Shown: one piece after another, positions 14,676-17,077 of the stretch
Numbering within the stretch: position 1 is the stretch's first letter
How the letters are laid out: every line of letters starts with the position of its first letter
Assembly (NCBI GenBank): GCA_934402375.1
Contig: CAKRUB010000045.1
Span: 1-17,077, forward strand
DNA: 17,077 nucleotides
Direction of reading: 5' to 3'
DNA from: an uncultured Acetatifactor sp.
Lineage (GTDB): Bacteria > Bacillota > Clostridia > Lachnospirales > Lachnospiraceae
The notes under the pieces: generated by a model
Told to the model about the DNA's origin: nothing
Seen by the model: only the letters and a program-made list of their open reading frames with translations
Databases searched by the model: none
Made by a program: the position numbers and the translations under genes

Positions 14676-15542
14676 ATGGAAAGAACTGCTAAGACACAGA
14701 TAAAAAAGAAAAATAAGATCACTCCCTTCAGCGTGGTGAACACAGTACTGTTTATCCTGATCTCATTGCTGATTCTGATTCCGATCTGGAAAGTCCTTGT
14801 GGACTCTCTGGATGCTGCGGCTGGATACGGAATGAGACTCTGGCCGGCGAAGTTTACGTTCGGCGCTTATAAGATGATCCTTGCGAGAGCGGATCTATAC
14901 AGACCGTTCCTGATTTCTGTGCTGGTGACGGTTGCCGGAACCTTTGTTGGACTGACACTGTCAACACTGGGAGCTTATGTGCTGATTCAGTGGGAGATGC
15001 CCGGAAGAAATTTCTTTTCGTGGCTGTTGCTGTTTACAATGCTTTTCAGCGGTGGTATGATTCCGACCTACGTTGTCATGATGAATCTGCATCTGACAAA
15101 TACCCTGTGGTCCGTTATCCTGCCGTTGGGTATCAACGTCTATAACCTTGTACTGATGAGGAACTTCTTTGAGGGCATTCCGCAGTCTTTGTTTGAATCG
15201 GCAAAGCTGGATGGCTGCAGTCCTATCGGTATCTTCTTCCGCATCGTGCTGCCCCTGTCAAAGGCTGCACTGGCGGCGATCGGACTGATGTTTGCGGTAA
15301 CCTACTGGAATGACTATACAAACTTCAAGATCTACATTGTAGACAATAAGCTGTTTAACTTCCAGATGAAGCTGCGCGCGATGGTTATGGACAATGATCT
15401 GCCCATGGATGACGGTTCCATCTCGACAAATACCATCCAGAACGCGGCGATTATTGTTGCAATCATTCCGTTTATGATCCTGTATCCTTTCTGTCAGGAT
15501 TACTTCGTGCAGGGCGTAAATGTCGGCGCTGTCAAGGAGTAA
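14676..15542 (+). CDS. Sugar ABC transporter permease, YtcP/LplC type
   Basis: The 288-residue inner-membrane permease is the second of the importer. It has about six hydrophobic segments, beginning at residues 20-40, and the coupling loop ESAKLDGCSPIGIFFRIVLPLSKAALA at about 174. The N-terminus is basic (KTQIKKKNKI), as usual for this class. The end, VQGVNVGAVKE, matches the typical QGxxxGAVKG tail of LplC/YtcP proteins, with E for G. The ATG follows AGGAGG (14661-14666), and the gap to the first permease is 15 bp, so they are co-transcribed. A terminator follows. Confidence 0.92.
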   Translation: MERTAKTQIKKKNKITPFSVVNTVLFILISLLILIPIWKVLVDSLDAAAGYGMRLWPAKFTFGAYKMILARADLYRPFLISVLVTVAGTFVGLTLSTLGAYVLIQWEMPGRNFFSWLLLFTMLFSGGMIPTYVVMMNLHLTNTLWSVILPLGINVYNLVLMRNFFEGIPQSLFESAKLDGCSPIGIFFRIVLPLSKAALAAIGLMFAVTYWNDYTNFKIYIVDNKLFNFQMKLRAMVMDNDLPMDDGSISTNTIQNAAIIVAIIPFMILYPFCQDYFVQGVNVGAVKE

Positions 15543-15588
15543 GGCACAGAGCGGAAAAGAGACCTTGAAGAAGGGTTTACGGAAGATT

Positions 15589-15628
15589 AAAAATGCCGGG
15601 CTGCCATTGGAGCAGTCCGGCACCTTTT
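15589..15628. terminator. Bidirectional terminator between convergent genes
   Basis: TGCCGGGCTGC (15594-15604) pairs with GCAGTCCGGCA (15612-15622), 11 pairs with one G-U, around a seven-base loop. The plus side is followed by CCTTTT and the minus side by TTTTT (A-run at 15589-15593), so it can stop the transporter transcript and the minus-strand flavin-fold gene. Confidence 0.8.
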
Positions 15629-15644
15629 GCGTACAGAGAAAAGA

Positions 15645-16079
15645 CTAGGCAGTAAAATCAATATCATATCTTGTGCCATGGGAAAAGAGCACACCGTCTG
15701 TGAGCTGTATCTGGAGAATGCAGGTGTTTTCATCATCGAAATTATTGTGGCCGTTGTCAATCCACGTTGAGAAGGCTTCTTTCAGCTTTTGGGCAATCGC
15801 GCGATTGGCGTCCTTATAGAAATAGCCGAGATTGATACCTGTACCATGTGCGGTAAACCATTCACCGGCAATTGCTGCAGTCGGCTCCTTTTCGAGCTGC
15901 TTCATTTTGTTGGAAAGTGCGTAAGTGATAACGTAGAAGGAACCATCTTCATAATAGGCATTTACATAGCGGACATAGGGGATGCCGTTTTCGGTGGTTG
16001 CCAGTGCCATGACGTTATCCTTTGAAAAACGTTCAATCATAATTTCCCGGGTTTTTTCATTTAGTTTTTCCATTTTCAT
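15645..16079 (-). CDS. Pyridoxamine 5'-phosphate oxidase-fold protein
   Basis: The 144-residue product has the short split-barrel flavin-binding fold: ERFSKDNVMALATTENGIPYVRYVNAYYEDGSFYVITYALSNKMKQLEKEPTAAI is the usual first half of this family, where FMN or a related cofactor binds. Family members include oxidoreductases and proteins of unknown reaction, so no substrate is assigned. A GGAGG site precedes the ATG at 16079, but two residues later another ATG (16073) has better spacing, so the protein may be 142 residues. It lies 30 bp downstream of the regulator gene and shares the fold of that protein's C-terminal domain, so the two are probably an operon. Confidence 0.8.
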   Translation of the reverse strand: MKMEKLNEKTREIMIERFSKDNVMALATTENGIPYVRYVNAYYEDGSFYVITYALSNKMKQLEKEPTAAIAGEWFTAHGTGINLGYFYKDANRAIAQKLKEAFSTWIDNGHNNFDDENTCILQIQLTDGVLFSHGTRYDIDFTA

Positions 16080-16109
16080 TTTCCTCCATAATAAACTTTG
16101 TATTCCTTT

Positions 16110-16721
16110 TTAGAGATTGCGGTTAAAAATGGTCGCATTAGAAATTTGCAATTTGAAAATGACCAGAGGACGGTCTGCTTCATTTTCATATTTTTGCTTT
16201 AAAACAGGGTATGCATTAGTCATATCTTCCATGGCAGAAGCGGAACTTTCAGGCAAGGCCGTTCCGGTTATTCTGATCCATTTATGCGTGTGCAGGTTGT
16301 AGGCAGCAATTTCAAACTGAGGATTCTGAACCAGATCCGAATACACATGTTTCTGTCGTTCGGTTGCAATAAAAAGATTCAGCGCATATGAATAGATCAT
16401 CCCGAAGGGACGCAGTCTGGGCTGACCATCGACGGATGTGGCAAGAAAAAAGTACCCGCAGTCACGGATGAAACTGCAACAATCAATTGGGGAAAGAGCA
16501 GCGGAGGACATTTCACATTTCTGAAGACTGTCGTTCAGCAGATAGTCTATGCTGACAGCAAAGATTTTACTGAGCCTGATCAGTTTGTCTGTCTCGGGAA
16601 ACGCAATGTCCATTTCCCATCTGGAGACAGATTGACGTGATACATTTAGAACTTCGGCTAATTCCTCCTGAGTCATACCTCCTTTCTTTCGCAGTGCTGC
16701 TATTTTTTCTCCTGTTGTCAT
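16110..16721 (-). CDS. XRE-family regulator fused to a flavin-fold domain
   Basis: The 203-residue protein has a helix-turn-helix of the XRE/Cro type at residues 5-62 (MTQEELAEVLNVSRQSVSRWE is the recognition region). From about residue 75 it has a pyridoxamine oxidase-like split barrel: CGYFFLATSVDGQPRLRPFGMIY, then FIATERQKHVYSDLVQNPQFEIAAY. The second domain may bind FMN or another small molecule and control DNA binding; this is inferred from the architecture. The ATG at 16721 follows a GGGAGG site on the minus strand. A palindromic site lies just upstream and suggests self-regulation. The neighbouring stand-alone flavin-fold gene is the most likely target. Confidence 0.85.
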   Translation of the reverse strand: MTTGEKIAALRKKGGMTQEELAEVLNVSRQSVSRWEMDIAFPETDKLIRLSKIFAVSIDYLLNDSLQKCEMSSAALSPIDCCSFIRDCGYFFLATSVDGQPRLRPFGMIYSYALNLFIATERQKHVYSDLVQNPQFEIAAYNLHTHKWIRITGTALPESSASAMEDMTNAYPVLKQKYENEADRPLVIFKLQISNATIFNRNL

Positions 16722-16732
16722 TTTGCCTCCCT

Positions 16733-16763
16733 GTGCCAGTGCTAGCGTGGCACTATTATTCTA
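16733..16763 (-). promoter_or_regulatory. Palindromic operator and -10 box of the XRE gene
   Basis: GTGCCA (16733-16738) and TGGCAC (16748-16753) form an inverted repeat; nested within it, AGTGC (16738-16742) pairs with GCACT (16750-16754). On the minus strand TAGAAT (complement of 16758-16763) fits a -10 box directly upstream. No convincing -35 is seen. The site sits between this box and the ribosome binding site, a usual place for repressor binding. The 16764-16902 stretch shows nothing else beyond two GGTGC copies at 16797-16801 and 16818-16822. Confidence 0.5.
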
Positions 16764-16942
16764 ATTTTTGAAAATACAAAAGAAAACCAATCTGAAGGTG
16801 CACGATGTAAACTTCAAGGTGCGTATAACATTTTATTCACAGTATACTATGCCAGAGGTACGTGCAGCAAGGGAAAAGCGGGGCGAAAAAGCGGTGTGAG
16901 AAATTAAATTTGCAAAAATGTCGAAAAAATTTAAAAAATATG

Positions 16943-16971
16943 TTGACAGGAGGAGAGGTTTTTGCTAGAAT
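16943..16971 (+). promoter_or_regulatory. Strong promoter of the serine tRNA
   Basis: A perfect TTGACA (16943-16948) and TAGAAT (16966-16971) are 17 bp apart, with an extended TG at 16963-16964. A-rich sequence at 16904-16942 resembles an UP element. The start would be near 16978. A hairpin of TTGCCG (16977-16982) with CGGCAA (16992-16997) lies in the leader before the tRNA. Confidence 0.85.
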
Positions 16972-17002
16972 AACTTTTGCCGCACGAAACACGGCAACGC
17001 TT

Positions 17003-17077
17003 GGAGAGATATCGAAGTGGTCATAACGAGGCGGTCTTGAAAACCGTTTGTCCGCAAGGGCGCGTGGGTTCGAATCC
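17003..17077 (+). tRNA. tRNA-Ser (anticodon TGA), partial
   Basis: The sequence begins GGAGAGA, the acceptor 5' strand of a serine tRNA. The anticodon stem CGGT/ACCG encloses CTTGAAA, giving anticodon TGA, which reads UCN codons. The long variable arm GTCC-GCAA-GGGC, typical of serine tRNAs, follows, and then the T-loop GGTTCGAATCC at the window end. The acceptor 3' strand is beyond the window. Confidence 0.95.

Noticed and set aside
1..17077. CRISPR array, transposase, prophage or restriction-modification genes
   Set aside because: No regularly spaced repeats, and no frame with transposase, integrase or methyltransferase motifs, was seen.

Overview
The window looks like a chromosomal segment from a Gram-positive anaerobe of the Clostridia, most likely a member of the Lachnospiraceae. 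The pointers are AGGAGG-type ribosome binding sites, lipoproteins with short lipoboxes, a TsaB-RimI fusion protein, an AgrC-like GHKL kinase, and LplB/YtcP-type sugar permeases without their own ATPase gene. This placement is inferred from gene content, not from a search.

Layout. (1) 1-1313: a GHKL sensor kinase of the AgrC type, split into two overlapping reading frames at a run of seven A residues. (2) 1326-4715: two 21-bp-spaced direct repeats resembling a LytTR-regulator site, a promoter, then two surface lipoproteins: a large one with a propeller-like N-terminal half and a solute-binding C-terminal half, and a smaller one with RCC1-like strands. (3) 4716-5078: a promoter followed almost at once by a terminator, then the first copy of a palindromic element of about 198 bp. 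(4) 5079-11072: a co-directional cluster dominated by tRNA and ribosome maturation: a YcxB-like protein, TsaE, TsaB-RimI, the second copy of the palindromic element, a small zinc-ribbon protein, RNase Z, an anchored protein of unknown function, TsaD and IspD. (5) 11073-11489: a 417-bp intergenic region with a terminator, crossing inverted repeats, and the promoter and leader of the next operon. (6) 11490-15542: a carbohydrate-type ABC importer (binding lipoprotein and two permeases). (7) 15589-16721: a bidirectional terminator and two minus-strand genes, an XRE regulator fused to a flavin-fold domain and a stand-alone protein of the same fold. (8) 16722-17077: a regulatory region and the 5' part of a serine tRNA (anticodon TGA), cut by the window end.

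How the parts work together. TsaB, TsaD and TsaE supply three of the four bacterial t6A-synthesis proteins (TsaC is not here). RNase Z trims tRNA 3' ends and RimI acetylates ribosomal protein S18, so region 4 is largely a translation-maturation cluster. The importer presumably borrows a shared MsmX-type ATPase encoded elsewhere. The kinase and the lipoprotein pair may form one signalling unit, because the lipoprotein promoter carries a site of the kind bound by the LytTR regulators that partner GHKL kinases; the regulator itself would lie outside the window.

The least explained items are the two copies of the palindromic element, which keep base pairing while changing sequence; the crossing inverted repeats at 11122-11230; and the propeller/solute-binding lipoprotein next to a quorum-type kinase.
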